A stretch of 64,000 nucleotides of DNA from Mesorhizobium sophorae (lineage in GTDB: Bacteria; Pseudomonadota; Alphaproteobacteria; Rhizobiales; Rhizobiaceae). Below, piece after piece: positions 44,953 through 54,810 of the stretch (position 1 is its first letter; the number at the start of each line of letters is the position of its first letter). The notes under the pieces are model-generated. The model was not told where the DNA came from. It searched no databases and saw only the letters and a program-made list of their open reading frames with translations. Where the stretch lies: positions 248,001 to 312,000 of the forward strand of contig NZ_NNRI01000007.1 in assembly GCF_002270415.1 (NCBI RefSeq), in the 5' to 3' direction. A program made the translations under genes and the position numbers.

Positions 44953-46025
44953 GAAGGCTGCCGCACCTCATGCTTGGCCTGTTTGCACTTGGCACGCTCG
45001 TGTCCTGCTCGAAGTCCGAGGAAAAGCCGCCCGAGATCATCCGGCCGGTGCTGTCGGTGGTCATCGAGCCGCGCACCACCCAGACCTTCGGCTTTGCCGG
45101 CTCGGTCGAGCCGCAGGTCAGTGCCGACCTCGCCTTCCGCCTGCTTGGCCGGGTTGTGTCGCGCGACGTCAATGTCGGCGACATCGTCAGCAAGGGCACG
45201 ACGATCGCCGCGCTCGACCCGACCGCACTGGAGCTGGCCGTCCAGGCCGCCAAGGCGGAACTCTCCAATACCGAGGCGCAGTTCGCCAACGCCGCAGGCA
45301 GCGAGGAACGCCAGCGCCAGCTGCTTGCCGCCGCAAACACGACGCAGGCGGCCTTCGATGCGGCGGAGCAGGCGAGGAAAGCGGCGGAGGCCGGCGTCGA
45401 ACGGGCCAAGGCCTCACTTGCCAAATCGCAGGAGCAGCTTGGCTACGCGCGGCTGTTCTCGGATTTCGACGGCGTTGTCACCGCCACCGGCGCCGAGGTC
45501 GGCCAGACGGTCTCGCCTGGCCAGACGGTCGTCACGGTGGCGCGCTCGGACCTGCGCGAGGCGGTGGTCGACATTCCCGACCAGTTGATCGGTGACCTCA
45601 CGGACGGCACGCCATTCCAGGTCATCCTGCAATCGCAGCCGACGATCCAGACCGAGGCCAAGCTGCGCGAGATCGCGCCGCAGGCCGAAGGCTCGACCCG
45701 CACGCGGCGCGTGCGGCTGACGCTCACCGATCCGCCGCGAGCCTTCCGACTCGGCTCGACAGTGACGGCGACCCGCGTAACCAAGGTTACGCCGACGATA
45801 GAATTGCCCATGTCAGCACTGTTTGAAGGGGACGGCGTCGACAAGGTCTGGATCGTCGATGCGCAGACATCGAGCGTTAACGCCAAAGAAATCAAGGTCG
45901 CCGCAAAGGGCGCCGCTACCTTCACCGTCGCCGAAGGGCTGGAAGCCGGTAAGCGCGTCGTCACAGCCGGCGTCCACAGCCTGAGCGAAGGCCAGAAGGT
46001 CAGAGTGCCGGAGGGCGGCGTCTGA
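44949..46025 (+). CDS. RND efflux periplasmic adaptor lipoprotein (second)
   Basis: A 358-residue membrane-fusion protein with lipobox in LGTLVSCSKSEEK. Lipoyl halves are LLGRVVSRDVNVGDIVSKGT and SDFDGVVTATGAEVGQTVSPG, with an intervening Ala-rich coiled-coil hairpin. It is related to but clearly different from the first adaptor. Paired adaptor genes ahead of one pump are known in some RND operons (for example the MdtN-like and TriAB-type arrangement, TriABC needing both). It starts inside the previous stop and ends within the pump start (TGATG). Confidence 0.92.
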   Translation: MRRLPHLMLGLFALGTLVSCSKSEEKPPEIIRPVLSVVIEPRTTQTFGFAGSVEPQVSADLAFRLLGRVVSRDVNVGDIVSKGTTIAALDPTALELAVQAAKAELSNTEAQFANAAGSEERQRQLLAAANTTQAAFDAAEQARKAAEAGVERAKASLAKSQEQLGYARLFSDFDGVVTATGAEVGQTVSPGQTVVTVARSDLREAVVDIPDQLIGDLTDGTPFQVILQSQPTIQTEAKLREIAPQAEGSTRTRRVRLTLTDPPRAFRLGSTVTATRVTKVTPTIELPMSALFEGDGVDKVWIVDAQTSSVNAKEIKVAAKGAATFTVAEGLEAGKRVVTAGVHSLSEGQKVRVPEGGV

Positions 46026-49000
46026 TGAAGGGCTTCAATCTCTCCGACTGGGCGCTCAGCCACCGCTCCATGGTCTGGTACTTCATGCTGGTCTTCGTGG
46101 TGGCCGGCATCTTCTCCTACCTCAATCTCGGTCGTGAGGAAGATCCCAACTTCACCATCAAGACGATGATCATCCAGGCCAACTGGCCGGGCGCGTCGGT
46201 CAAGGAGACCGGGCAGCAGGTGACCGACCGCATAGAGAAGAAGCTCGAGGAGCTCGACAGCCTCGATTTCACCAGATCCGTCACCACCGCCGGCCAGACC
46301 GTCATCTTCGTCAACCTGAAGGACACCACCAAGGCGCGCGATGTCGTGCCGAACTGGATTCAGGTCCGCAACATGGTCAACGACATCCGGACGCAGTTTC
46401 CGCAAGGCGTGCAGGGACCGTTCTTCAACGACCGCTTCGGCGATGTCTTCGGCAACATCTACGCCTTCACGTCGGACGGGCTGACGCCGCGCCAACTGCG
46501 CGACTATGTCGAGGACGTCCGCACCAAAATCCTAACCGTGCCGAATGCCGGCAAGGTCGATCTCGTTGGCGCGCAGGACGAGGCGATCTATCTCGAATTC
46601 TCGACCCGCCAGATCGCCGCCCTCGGCCTCAACCAGCAAGCGATCATTGCCAGCCTGCAAGCGCAGAACGCGATCACGCCGTCCGGTGTCATCGAGTCCG
46701 GGCCGGAGCGCATCAGTGTGCGGGTCGGTGGCCAGTTCACTTCCGAAGAGAGTCTGCGTGCGATCAATCTGCGCGTCAACGACCGCTTCTTCCGGCTGAG
46801 CGACGTGGCGACGATCACGCGCGGCTATGTCGATCCGCCGACGGCGCTGTTCCGCTTCAATGGCCAGGACGCCATTGCGCTCGCCATCGGCATGAAGCCC
46901 AACGCCAATCTGCTGCAGTTCGGCGAGGCGCTGCACACGGAGATGAACAAGGTGCTGGCCGACCTGCCGGTCGGCGTCGGTGTGCATCTGGTCGCCGACC
47001 AGCCCGTCATCGTCGAGGAGGCCGTCTCGGGCTTCACGCGCGCGCTGTTCGAGGCGGTCGCCATCGTGCTCGCGGTGTCCTTCATCAGCCTCGGCATGCG
47101 CGCCGGCTTCGTCGTGGCGCTGTCGATCCCGCTGGTGCTGGCCATCACCTTCACGGTCATGGCCTATCTCGGCATCTCGCTGCAGCGCATCTCGCTGGGG
47201 GCGCTGATCATCGCGCTCGGTCTCCTGGTCGACGACGCGATGATCGCGGTCGAAATGATGGTGGCGCGGCTTGAGGTCGGCGACAATCTGCGCAAAGCGG
47301 CGACTTACGTCTACACATCGACTGCCTTCCCAATGCTGACCGGTACGCTGGTGACGGTCGCCGGCTTTATCCCGATCGGCCTCAACAACAGCGCCGCCGG
47401 CGAATACACCTTCACCCTGTTCGTCGTCATCGCGGTGTCGCTTCTGGTATCATGGATCGTAGCCGTGCTGTTTGCACCTCTACTCGGCGTCACAATTCTT
47501 CCGGCGACGATGAAGACGAAGCACCACGACCAGCCGGGCCGCTTCACGTCACTGTTCCGGCGCGTGCTTATCGGCTCTGTGCGGTATCACTGGCTGACCA
47601 TCATCGCCACGGTGCTGTTGTTTGCCGGCTCGATAGCCGGCTTTGGCCTCGTCCAGCAGCAGTTCTTTCCGCCTTCCGACCGGCCGGAGCTGATCGTCGA
47701 CTGGAACCTGCCGCAGAACTCGTCGATCACCGAGACCCGGGACCAGATCGAGCGTTTCGAAGGGCGCGCGCTGGCCGGCAACCCCGACATCGACCATTTC
47801 AGCTCCTATATCGGCCAAGGCGCGGTGCGCTTCCTGCTCGCCTTCGACGTGCAACCGGCCAATCCGTACTTCGGCCAGACCGTCATCGTCACCAAGAGCA
47901 TCGAGGCGCGCAACCGGCTGAAGCCGCAACTGGAGAAGCTGCTGCGCGAAGAGTTCGTCGGCACCGATGCCTTCGTCAAGCCGCTCGAACTGGGGCCGCC
48001 GGTCGGCCGCCCGGTGCAGTACCGCGTCGGCGGTCCCGACATCCAGACGGTGCGCGGCTTGGCGCAGCAATTCGCCGGCCTCATCTCGACCAATCCGAAG
48101 CTTGCCGCGCCAACCTTCGACTGGAACGAGCCCCAGCGTGTGCTGAGGGTCGACGTGCTGCAGGACAAGGCGCGCCAGCTCGGCATCACCTCCTCCGATA
48201 TCGCCAGCGTACTGAACAGCACGGTCGGCGGCGACACCATCACGCAGGTGCGCGACGCCACCTATCTGATCAACGTCGTGGCGCGCTCACGCGATGCCGA
48301 ACGCGGCTCGATCGGGACGCTGCAGAACTTGCAGTTGCCTACCGGCACCGGCGAGGCGATCCCGCTCGCGGCGGTGGCCAACTTCCGCTACGAGCTGGAG
48401 CAGCCGACGGTGTGGCGGCGTAACCGCATTCCGACGATCACCGTACGCGCCGGATTGGTCGGCGACACGCTGCCGGCGACCGTGGTCAACGAACTGAGGC
48501 CAGCCGTCGATACCTTTATCGCCAAGCTGCCGCCGGGCTATTCGGTCGAGACCGCAGGCTCGGTCGAGGAAAGCGCTAAAAGTCAGGGACCGATCGCCGC
48601 GGTCGTGCCGCTGATGCTGTTCGTCATGGCGACCATCCTGATGGTGCAGCTGCAGAGCTTCCAGCGCCTGTTCCTGGTCGTTGCCGTCGCGCCGCTCGGC
48701 CTGATCGGCGTGGTGGCCGCACTGGTGCCTAGCGGCGCGCCGCTCGGCTTCGTCGCCATCCTCGGCGTGCTGGCGCTGATCGGCATCCTGATCCGCAACT
48801 CGGTCATCCTGATCGTGCAGATCGAGGACCTCGTCAACGAAGGCAAGGACCGCTGGGCGGCGGTGATCGAGGCGACCGAGCACCGCATGCGGCCGATTGC
48901 GCTGACGGCAGCGGCCGCGAGTCTCGCGCTGATCCCGATCGCACGTGAGGTGTTCTGGGGACCGATGGCCTATGCCATGATGGGCGGCATCATCGCCGGC

Positions 49001-49126
49001 ACCGCAATCACGCTGTTGTTCCTGCCGGCGCTCTACGTGGCATGGTTCCGGATCAAGGAGCCGAAGCGGGGATTGGGGAGCGAGGGCGCGCACGGGGACG
49101 CGGTGCCGGAAGGCGGGGCAGCCTGA
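46025..49126 (+). CDS. RND-family efflux pump inner-membrane protein (AcrB/HAE1-like)
   Basis: A 1033-residue proton-driven exporter. Twelve membrane helices in two halves are separated by large periplasmic loops; the proton-relay aspartates appear in LGLLVDDAMIAVEMMVARLE (TM4), and the second half has IGILIRNSVILIVQIEDLVN. DPNFTIKTMIIQANWPGASV near residue 38 is typical of the MMPL/HAE1-type subgroup paired with two adaptors. A C-terminal extension of ~25 residues is soluble. No outer-membrane channel gene follows; a TolC-like protein elsewhere must serve it. Confidence 0.94.
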   Translation: MKGFNLSDWALSHRSMVWYFMLVFVVAGIFSYLNLGREEDPNFTIKTMIIQANWPGASVKETGQQVTDRIEKKLEELDSLDFTRSVTTAGQTVIFVNLKDTTKARDVVPNWIQVRNMVNDIRTQFPQGVQGPFFNDRFGDVFGNIYAFTSDGLTPRQLRDYVEDVRTKILTVPNAGKVDLVGAQDEAIYLEFSTRQIAALGLNQQAIIASLQAQNAITPSGVIESGPERISVRVGGQFTSEESLRAINLRVNDRFFRLSDVATITRGYVDPPTALFRFNGQDAIALAIGMKPNANLLQFGEALHTEMNKVLADLPVGVGVHLVADQPVIVEEAVSGFTRALFEAVAIVLAVSFISLGMRAGFVVALSIPLVLAITFTVMAYLGISLQRISLGALIIALGLLVDDAMIAVEMMVARLEVGDNLRKAATYVYTSTAFPMLTGTLVTVAGFIPIGLNNSAAGEYTFTLFVVIAVSLLVSWIVAVLFAPLLGVTILPATMKTKHHDQPGRFTSLFRRVLIGSVRYHWLTIIATVLLFAGSIAGFGLVQQQFFPPSDRPELIVDWNLPQNSSITETRDQIERFEGRALAGNPDIDHFSSYIGQGAVRFLLAFDVQPANPYFGQTVIVTKSIEARNRLKPQLEKLLREEFVGTDAFVKPLELGPPVGRPVQYRVGGPDIQTVRGLAQQFAGLISTNPKLAAPTFDWNEPQRVLRVDVLQDKARQLGITSSDIASVLNSTVGGDTITQVRDATYLINVVARSRDAERGSIGTLQNLQLPTGTGEAIPLAAVANFRYELEQPTVWRRNRIPTITVRAGLVGDTLPATVVNELRPAVDTFIAKLPPGYSVETAGSVEESAKSQGPIAAVVPLMLFVMATILMVQLQSFQRLFLVVAVAPLGLIGVVAALVPSGAPLGFVAILGVLALIGILIRNSVILIVQIEDLVNEGKDRWAAVIEATEHRMRPIALTAAAASLALIPIAREVFWGPMAYAMMGGIIAGTAITLLFLPALYVAWFRIKEPKRGLGSEGAHGDAVPEGGAA

Positions 49127-49159
49127 GGGCAAATTGCGAGTAGTGTCGCGTTCCTTCAA

Positions 49160-49314
49160 GCCCCCCTCTGTCCTGCCGGACATCTCCCCCTCAAGCGGGG
49201 AGATTACTCGCGCAACCGCTTTCGCCAATTACAAACGGCGGAAGGTTGGCGAGGCAACTGAAACCGCCAATCTCCCCCCTTGAGGGGGAGATGGCTGGCA
49301 GGCCAAAGGGGGGC
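49160..49314. repeat. RIME-like palindromic intergenic element, copy 1
   Basis: About 155 bp. The outer arms (CCCCCCTCTGTCCTGCCGG and GGCTGGCAGGCCAAAGGGGGG) and the inner arms (CATCTCCCCCTCAAG with CTTGAGGGGGAGATG) are inverted repeats; TTGGCG and CGCCAAT also pair in the middle. The same architecture recurs at 56061-56224. It lies between the pump gene and the peptide importer and can fold as RNA on either strand. Confidence 0.8.
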
Positions 49315-49342
49315 GCGACGGAACTCGACGTGGAAAGATTAG

Positions 49343-50089
49343 CTACGCCCGCACAAACCCGTCGCTCGCCCTGAGCAGATTGCGCGTATAATCCTTCGTC
49401 ACACGCCGCTCGACAAGGTCGTCCGCGCTCAGATTCTCCACCGCCTCGCCACTTTGCATCACCATCAGCCGCCCGCACATATGGGTGATGATGGCGAGGT
49501 CGTGGCTGACCATCAGGAAGGTCAGCTTGCGCCGCCGGCGGACCTCTTCCAAAAGGTTGAGCACTTCCGCCTGTACCGAGGCATCGAGTGCCGAGGTCGG
49601 CTCGTCGAGCAGCAGGATCGACGGTTCGAGGATGAGCGCGCGCGCGATCGCCACGCGCTGGCGCTGGCCGCCCGACAATTGATGCGAGTAGCGGAAGCGA
49701 AAACCGTTACCGAGGCCAACCTCGTCGAGTGCCCGCTGGATGCGCTTTTCGCCGTCGGCAAAACCATGGATGGCAAGCGGTTCCTGCAGCAGGCGATCGA
49801 CGGTCTGGCGCGGGTGCAGCGAGCCGTACGGATCCTGGAAGACCATCTGCACTTCGCGGTAAAAGGCCTTTTCGCGGCGAGTACCAAGTTTTTTGCCGTT
49901 GACGGTGATGCTCCCCGACGCAACCGGCGCAAGGCCAGCGATGGCTCGCAGCAGCGTCGATTTGCCGGAGCCGGATTCGCCGACCAGGCCGAAGGATTCG
50001 CCCGGCTGCACGTCGAGGCTGACGCCTTTCAGCGCGTGAAAGCGGTCGAAGATCACTCCCAGCCGGTCGACGGCAATCGCTGCTGTCAT
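49343..50089 (-). CDS. Oligopeptide/dipeptide ABC importer ATP-binding protein (OppF/DppF-like)
   Basis: A 248-residue ATPase. Walker A is GLVGESGSGKSTLLRAIAGL, the signature LSGGQRQRVAIARAL, Walker B SILLLDEPTSALD, and the switch His is in LMVSHDLAII. It is shorter than typical DppF (about 320), lacking most of the C-terminal OppF extension. The start overlaps the DppD-like stop (ATGA). Last gene of a five-gene importer operon; the RIME-like element follows. Confidence 0.92.
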   Translation of the reverse strand: MTAAIAVDRLGVIFDRFHALKGVSLDVQPGESFGLVGESGSGKSTLLRAIAGLAPVASGSITVNGKKLGTRREKAFYREVQMVFQDPYGSLHPRQTVDRLLQEPLAIHGFADGEKRIQRALDEVGLGNGFRFRYSHQLSGGQRQRVAIARALILEPSILLLDEPTSALDASVQAEVLNLLEEVRRRRKLTFLMVSHDLAIITHMCGRLMVMQSGEAVENLSADDLVERRVTKDYTRNLLRASDGFVRA

Positions 50090-50919
50090 GCCGCCCACTC
50101 CGGCTTGCGGTCGAGCACCGGCAGCGGGTGACGGTCAGCGCCGATCTTGGGCATGCAGTTGAGCAGGCCGCGCGTATAGGGATGCTGGGCGCGGCCGAGT
50201 TCGGACGCCTTGAGCTGTTCGACCACCTTGCCGGCATACATGACGATGACGCGGTCGCAGAAGGACGAAACCAGGCGCAAATCGTGCGAGATGAAGATCA
50301 GCCCCATGCCGCGCTCGCTGACCAGCCGGTCGAGGATGCCGAGCACATCGAGCTGCACAGTGACGTCGAGCGCCGAGGTCGGCTCGTCGGCGATCATCAT
50401 TTCCGGTCCGGCGATCAGCATCATGGCGATCATGGCGCGCTGGCCCATGCCGCCTGACACTTCATGCGGATGCAGGTCGAAGACGCGGGCCGGGTCGCGG
50501 ATCTGCACCGCTTCCAGCATCGCCAGCGCGCGGTCACGCGCCTCGGCCTTGCCGACCTTTTCGTGGGTGCGCAGCGTCTCGACGATCTGGCGGCCGATGC
50601 TCATCACCGGATCGAGCGAATATTTCGGATCCTGCAGGATCATGGCGATGCGTTTTCCGCGCAACGCGCGGCGTTCGCGTGGCGAGACGCTGAGCAGGTC
50701 GATGCCGTCGAAGGCAAGCTTGTTCGCCGATATCCGGGCCTGCGGCGGCGTCAGCCCCATGATGGCGCGGCCGGTCTGCGATTTGCCCGAGCCGGACTCG
50801 CCGACAATGCCGAGCCGTTCGCGGCCGAGCGAGAAGGTGACGCCACGCACCGCCTCGACCAGCCCGGTGCGGGTCGGGAAGGTGACGCGCAAATCCTCGA
50901 CATCGAGAAGTGTGCTCAT
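50086..50919 (-). CDS. Oligopeptide/dipeptide ABC importer ATP-binding protein (OppD/DppD-like)
   Basis: A 277-residue ATPase. Walker A GIVGESGSGKSQTGRAIMGL, signature EVSGGMGQRAMIAMMLIAGP, Walker B MMIADEPTSALD, His in LIFISHDLRLV. The C-terminus HPYTRGLLNCMPKIGADRHPL is the conserved OppD/DppD extension that carries a cluster site in some homologues. Four-base overlap with both neighbours implies tight coupling. Confidence 0.92.
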   Translation of the reverse strand: MSTLLDVEDLRVTFPTRTGLVEAVRGVTFSLGRERLGIVGESGSGKSQTGRAIMGLTPPQARISANKLAFDGIDLLSVSPRERRALRGKRIAMILQDPKYSLDPVMSIGRQIVETLRTHEKVGKAEARDRALAMLEAVQIRDPARVFDLHPHEVSGGMGQRAMIAMMLIAGPEMMIADEPTSALDVTVQLDVLGILDRLVSERGMGLIFISHDLRLVSSFCDRVIVMYAGKVVEQLKASELGRAQHPYTRGLLNCMPKIGADRHPLPVLDRKPEWAA

Positions 50920-51836
50920 TGGTCACCACTGCGCGGATCGAGTGCGTCTCGCAGGCCATCGCCAAGCAGGTTGAAGCCAAGGCTGACGATCAGGATGGCG
51001 AAGCCCGGCGCACCGGCCACCCACCACTGGTCGAGCACGAAGCGGCGGCCAGACGCGATCATGGTGCCCCATTCGGGCAGCGGCGGCTGCGCGCCGAGGC
51101 CAAGGAAGCCGAGACCGGCGGCGGTCAGGATGATGCCGGCCATATCGAGCGTCACCCGGATGATCAGCGAGGAGATGCAGAGCGGCATGATGTGGCGCAG
51201 CACGATGCGGAAGGGCGAGGCGCCCATCAATTGCACCGCCTTGATGTAATCGGAATTGCGCACGGTCAGCGTTTCCGCGCGGGCAATTCGAGCGTAGGGC
51301 GGCCAGGAGGTGATGGCGATGGCGAGCACCGCATTCTCGATGCCGGGGCCCAGGGCCGCGACGAAGGCCAACGCCAGGATCAGCTTGGGGAAAGCGAGGA
51401 AGATGTCGGTGATGCGCATCAGGATCGCATCGGTCCAGCCGCCGGCATAGCCGGCGACGGTGCCGACCAAGAGGCCGATCGGTGCGGCGATGATGGCGAC
51501 CAGGATGACCACGTAGAGTGTCCAGCGCGAGCCGTAGAGAATGCGCGAGAGGATATCGCGGCCGAGATCGTCGGTACCGAACCAGTGCTCGGCGCTCGGC
51601 GCCAGCAGGCGCGAGCCCTTGAGGTCGCCGAATGTCGGCGAATAGGGCGCCAGCACGCCGGCAGTGGCGGCAACGACCAGCAAGGCAATGATAATGAGCA
51701 GGCCGAGAAACGCCAGCCGGTTGGCGGAAAAGCGCCGCCAAGCCACATAGGCGCGGCCGAGCCGTGCCTGCATGCGCGACGCCGGCCTCTCGCTGAGCAG
51801 CCAGTCGCGACGGGTCTGGATGGCGTCGGCGCTCAT
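50916..51836 (-). CDS. Peptide ABC importer permease (DppC-like)
   Basis: A 306-residue inner-membrane subunit with six predicted spans, the first being FLGLLIIIALLVVAATAGVL. The N-terminal HXXXGTDXXGRD-like segment reads EHWFGTDDLGRDILSRILYG, and the EAA loop for ATPase contact is YIKAVQLMGASPFRIVLRHI. The chosen ATG starts MSADAIQTRRDWLL and overlaps the DppB-like stop; upstream open sequence has no family likeness. Confidence 0.92.
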   Translation of the reverse strand: MSADAIQTRRDWLLSERPASRMQARLGRAYVAWRRFSANRLAFLGLLIIIALLVVAATAGVLAPYSPTFGDLKGSRLLAPSAEHWFGTDDLGRDILSRILYGSRWTLYVVILVAIIAAPIGLLVGTVAGYAGGWTDAILMRITDIFLAFPKLILALAFVAALGPGIENAVLAIAITSWPPYARIARAETLTVRNSDYIKAVQLMGASPFRIVLRHIMPLCISSLIIRVTLDMAGIILTAAGLGFLGLGAQPPLPEWGTMIASGRRFVLDQWWVAGAPGFAILIVSLGFNLLGDGLRDALDPRSGDQ

Positions 51837-52894
51837 GCGGACTTCGTCCTCGGATCGAGCACGCGGTAGAGCAGGTCGGAGAGAAGGTTGATGCCGATGA
51901 ACACCGAGCCGATGACGATGGTGCCGCCGAGCACTGCGTTCATGTCGGCGTTCTGCAGCGAATTGGTGATGTAGAGGCCGATACCTGGCCACGAGAACAC
52001 GGTCTCGGTCAACACCGAGCCTTCGAGCAGCCCGGCGTAGGAGAGCGCAATCACCGTCACCATCGGCACGGCTGCGTTGCGCAGCGCATGGCCCCAGATG
52101 ATGCGGGTTTCCGACAGGCCCTTGGCGCGGGCCGCGACGATGTATTCCTGGGCGAGCTCATTGAGCATGAACGAGCGCGTCATGCGGCTGATATAGGCAA
52201 GCGAGAAATAGCCAAGCAGCGAGGCCGGCAGGATGATGTGGCGGAAGGCATCGTAGAAAACATCCCACTGGCCCTGCCACAGCGAATCCAGGAGATAGAA
52301 GCCGGTGATCGGCGTGAAAGTGTATTCGTAGACGACGTCGAGCCGGGCCGGAAACGCCACCCACTGCAGCTTGGCGTAGAATAGCACCAGCGCCAGCAGC
52401 CCAAGCCAGAAGATCGGCACGGAATAACCGATGAGGCCAATGATGCGCACGATCTGGTCGATGAGGCTGCCGCGCCTGACCGCGGCCAGCACGCCAAGTG
52501 GCACGCCGAACAGTGCACCGATCAGCGTTCCCAGTGTCGCCAGTTCCGTCGTTGCCGGAAGGGCGCGGCGAATGTCGGTCATGACCGGATTGGTGGTCAG
52601 CACCGAGGTGCCGAAATCACCGTGCAGCGCGCTTCTCACATAGATGTAGAACTGCTCGACCAGCGGCAGGTCGAGACCCATCTCGCGGCGCGTGCGCTCG
52701 ACGACATTGGCCGGCGCCCGATCGCCGAGCACCGCGAGCACCGGGTCGATCGGGATGACGCGGCCGATGAAGAAGGTGACCGCGAGCAGACCAAGATAGG
52801 TCGTGATCGCGATGACCAGGAAACGGCCGAGCGATGATGCAAGGGCGACGGCGCGGGCGCTGCGGCGCCCGCCCTCGTTTTCAATCGCGCTCAT
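51833..52894 (-). CDS. Peptide ABC importer permease (DppB-like)
   Basis: A 353-residue inner-membrane subunit. The first span is FLVIAITTYLGLLAVTFFIG; DPVLAVLGDRAPANVVERTR and the periplasmic loop HGDFGTSVLTTNPVMTDI are family-typical, and the EAA loop is EYIVAARAKGLSETRIIWGH. It starts 18 bases after the binding-protein stop and overlaps the DppC-like gene by four bases. Confidence 0.92.
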   Translation of the reverse strand: MSAIENEGGRRSARAVALASSLGRFLVIAITTYLGLLAVTFFIGRVIPIDPVLAVLGDRAPANVVERTRREMGLDLPLVEQFYIYVRSALHGDFGTSVLTTNPVMTDIRRALPATTELATLGTLIGALFGVPLGVLAAVRRGSLIDQIVRIIGLIGYSVPIFWLGLLALVLFYAKLQWVAFPARLDVVYEYTFTPITGFYLLDSLWQGQWDVFYDAFRHIILPASLLGYFSLAYISRMTRSFMLNELAQEYIVAARAKGLSETRIIWGHALRNAAVPMVTVIALSYAGLLEGSVLTETVFSWPGIGLYITNSLQNADMNAVLGGTIVIGSVFIGINLLSDLLYRVLDPRTKSA

Positions 52895-52912
52895 GCGGCG
52901 CGTCCGTCGGCG

Positions 52913-54556
52913 TTATTCCTTGGAAACCGGCCCGACGAAGTTGCTGTCGAAGCTCGGACCGAGCGCGAAGCCCTTGAGGTTCTTGCGCAGGCCCGCCACT
53001 TCCAGCTGCTGGTGGATGACGACGAAGGGGCTGGTGTCGAGGATCTTCTTCTCAAGATCCTTGTACATATCGGCGCGCTTGCCCGCATCCTTCTCGAGCA
53101 GCGCTGCTTCCGTCTGCTTGGTCAGGTCCGGAATGTCCCAGGCGTTGCGCCAGGCAAGCGTATGGGACTTGCCGGTATCCGAATTGTCCGGGTTCGAGGC
53201 AAAGGTCTGGGCGTTGGAGTTCGGATCGAAATAATCCTGGCCCCACTGGCCGATATAGATGTCGTGGTTACGGGCGCGGTACTTGGTCAGCGTCTGCTTG
53301 CCGTCGCCCGGAATGATCTCCAGCTTGATGCCGGCCTGGCCGAGCGTCTGCTGGATCGATTCCGCCATGCCGGTGGTCGGCTGGCCGGTGCGTACGTCCA
53401 TGGTTACGCTGAAGCCGTCGGGCAGACCGGCCTTGGCGAGCAACTCCTTGGCCTTGGCAACGTCGAGCTTGAACGGATTCTCGTCGAGTTCACCCAGCAC
53501 GCCTTTCGGCAGGAAGGTCTGATGGATCTCACCGATACCCTTGAGGATGGTCGAGCCCAAGGCATCATAGTCGACCAGATACTTGAACGCCTGGCGCACC
53601 TCGGGTTTGGCGAGGTTCGGGTTCTTCTGGTTGAGGCTGATGTAGTAGACCGTACCTTTTGGCGCGCTGGTCGATGTGAGATCGGCGTTCTTGGCAATGG
53701 CGTCGAGGTCGTTGGGCTCAAGGTTGCGGGCAACGTCGATGTCGCCGGCTTCGAGCGCCAGCCGCTGGGCCGAGCTTTCCTTCATGTTTCGATAGATAAC
53801 GCGGGCAAGCTTGGCCTTTTCACCGAAGTAGTTGTCGTTGCGCTCCATGACGACGGCTTCGTTGGCGCGCCATTCGCGCAGCTTGAAGACGCCGGAGCCG
53901 GCGTAGCCGGTCTTCAGCCAGGCATTGCCGAAATCATTGTCCCATTTGTAGTCGGCGCTCGGCGTGACCGCGGCGACATGTTCCTTGACCAGCTTGGCAT
54001 CGACCACCGAAGCAACGGTTGCCGACAGGCAGTTCAAGACGAAGCTCGGCGCATAGGCCTTGTCGACTGTGAACTGGAAGGTGGTCTCGTCGACGGCCTT
54101 GGCCTTTTCTGTAACGTTGTCACCGCTGATGCCGAACTGGCCGATGATGAAGGCCGGGCTCTTGTCCAGCTTGACGGCGCGCTCGAAGGAGTAGGCGACA
54201 TCGGCCGCGGTGATCGGATTGCCCGAGGCGAATTTCAGGCCCGGCTTGAGCTTGAACGTGTAGGTCAGGCCGTCGTCGGAAACGGTCCAGCTTTCGGCGA
54301 GGTCGCCCTTGACCTTCGAGGTGTCGCTGAGGTCGAGACGGACGAGCAGATCATAAGTGTTGCCGGTGACCTCGGCGGTCGACAACTCGAACGCCTCGCC
54401 CGGATCCATGGAAATGATGTCGTCGATCGCGAAACCTTCGACCAGGGTGTCGGCGGGGGTGACCGCGCCCGCTGGCGCGCCGGCCAGAAGCAGCGCGGAC
54501 ATGGCGGCACCCGCGAGCAGGATGCGCGAGCGTAGAGCAAACTTTTCCATCATCAT
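52913..54556 (-). CDS. Peptide ABC importer substrate-binding protein (DppA/OppA-like)
   Basis: A 547-residue SBP family 5 periplasmic protein. The signal peptide is RILLAGAAMSALLLAGAPAGAV; the family signature region is ADVAYSFERAVKL with AESWTVSDDGLTYTFKLKPG before it. Three ATGs stand in tandem; the first is favoured because AGGGA lies nine bases ahead. It is the first gene of the importer operon. Ligand (peptide, opine or muropeptide) is not evident; a lytic transglycosylase gene lies just upstream. Confidence 0.93.
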   Translation of the reverse strand: MMMEKFALRSRILLAGAAMSALLLAGAPAGAVTPADTLVEGFAIDDIISMDPGEAFELSTAEVTGNTYDLLVRLDLSDTSKVKGDLAESWTVSDDGLTYTFKLKPGLKFASGNPITAADVAYSFERAVKLDKSPAFIIGQFGISGDNVTEKAKAVDETTFQFTVDKAYAPSFVLNCLSATVASVVDAKLVKEHVAAVTPSADYKWDNDFGNAWLKTGYAGSGVFKLREWRANEAVVMERNDNYFGEKAKLARVIYRNMKESSAQRLALEAGDIDVARNLEPNDLDAIAKNADLTSTSAPKGTVYYISLNQKNPNLAKPEVRQAFKYLVDYDALGSTILKGIGEIHQTFLPKGVLGELDENPFKLDVAKAKELLAKAGLPDGFSVTMDVRTGQPTTGMAESIQQTLGQAGIKLEIIPGDGKQTLTKYRARNHDIYIGQWGQDYFDPNSNAQTFASNPDNSDTGKSHTLAWRNAWDIPDLTKQTEAALLEKDAGKRADMYKDLEKKILDTSPFVVIHQQLEVAGLRKNLKGFALGPSFDSNFVGPVSKE

Positions 54557-54810
54557 TGTGATTGTTCCCTGTTTTGTTGACCTGAGTTCCCGGCTCAGGA
54601 TTGCAGTATTCTTTTCGGGGCCGACAATGGCCCTCTGCCCACTTACCGTCGTGGTTTTTGTCCAATTGGTCAACACCATATCCGGCGGCATTCTGGCCCG
54701 CAACGAGCATTTGCAAGACAGCGTATTGGACCAGAATGGGCTGGGGCGAGTCGATGCACGCGCCGGCTAATTGATGCCGCCAATCGGGAAAAATCTGCTA
54801 AATATCGGAA

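Noticed and set aside
54557..54810. Promoter for the peptide importer
   Set aside because: A TTGACC on the minus strand is present but no acceptable -10 lies at proper distance; the 254 bases otherwise show nothing definite.
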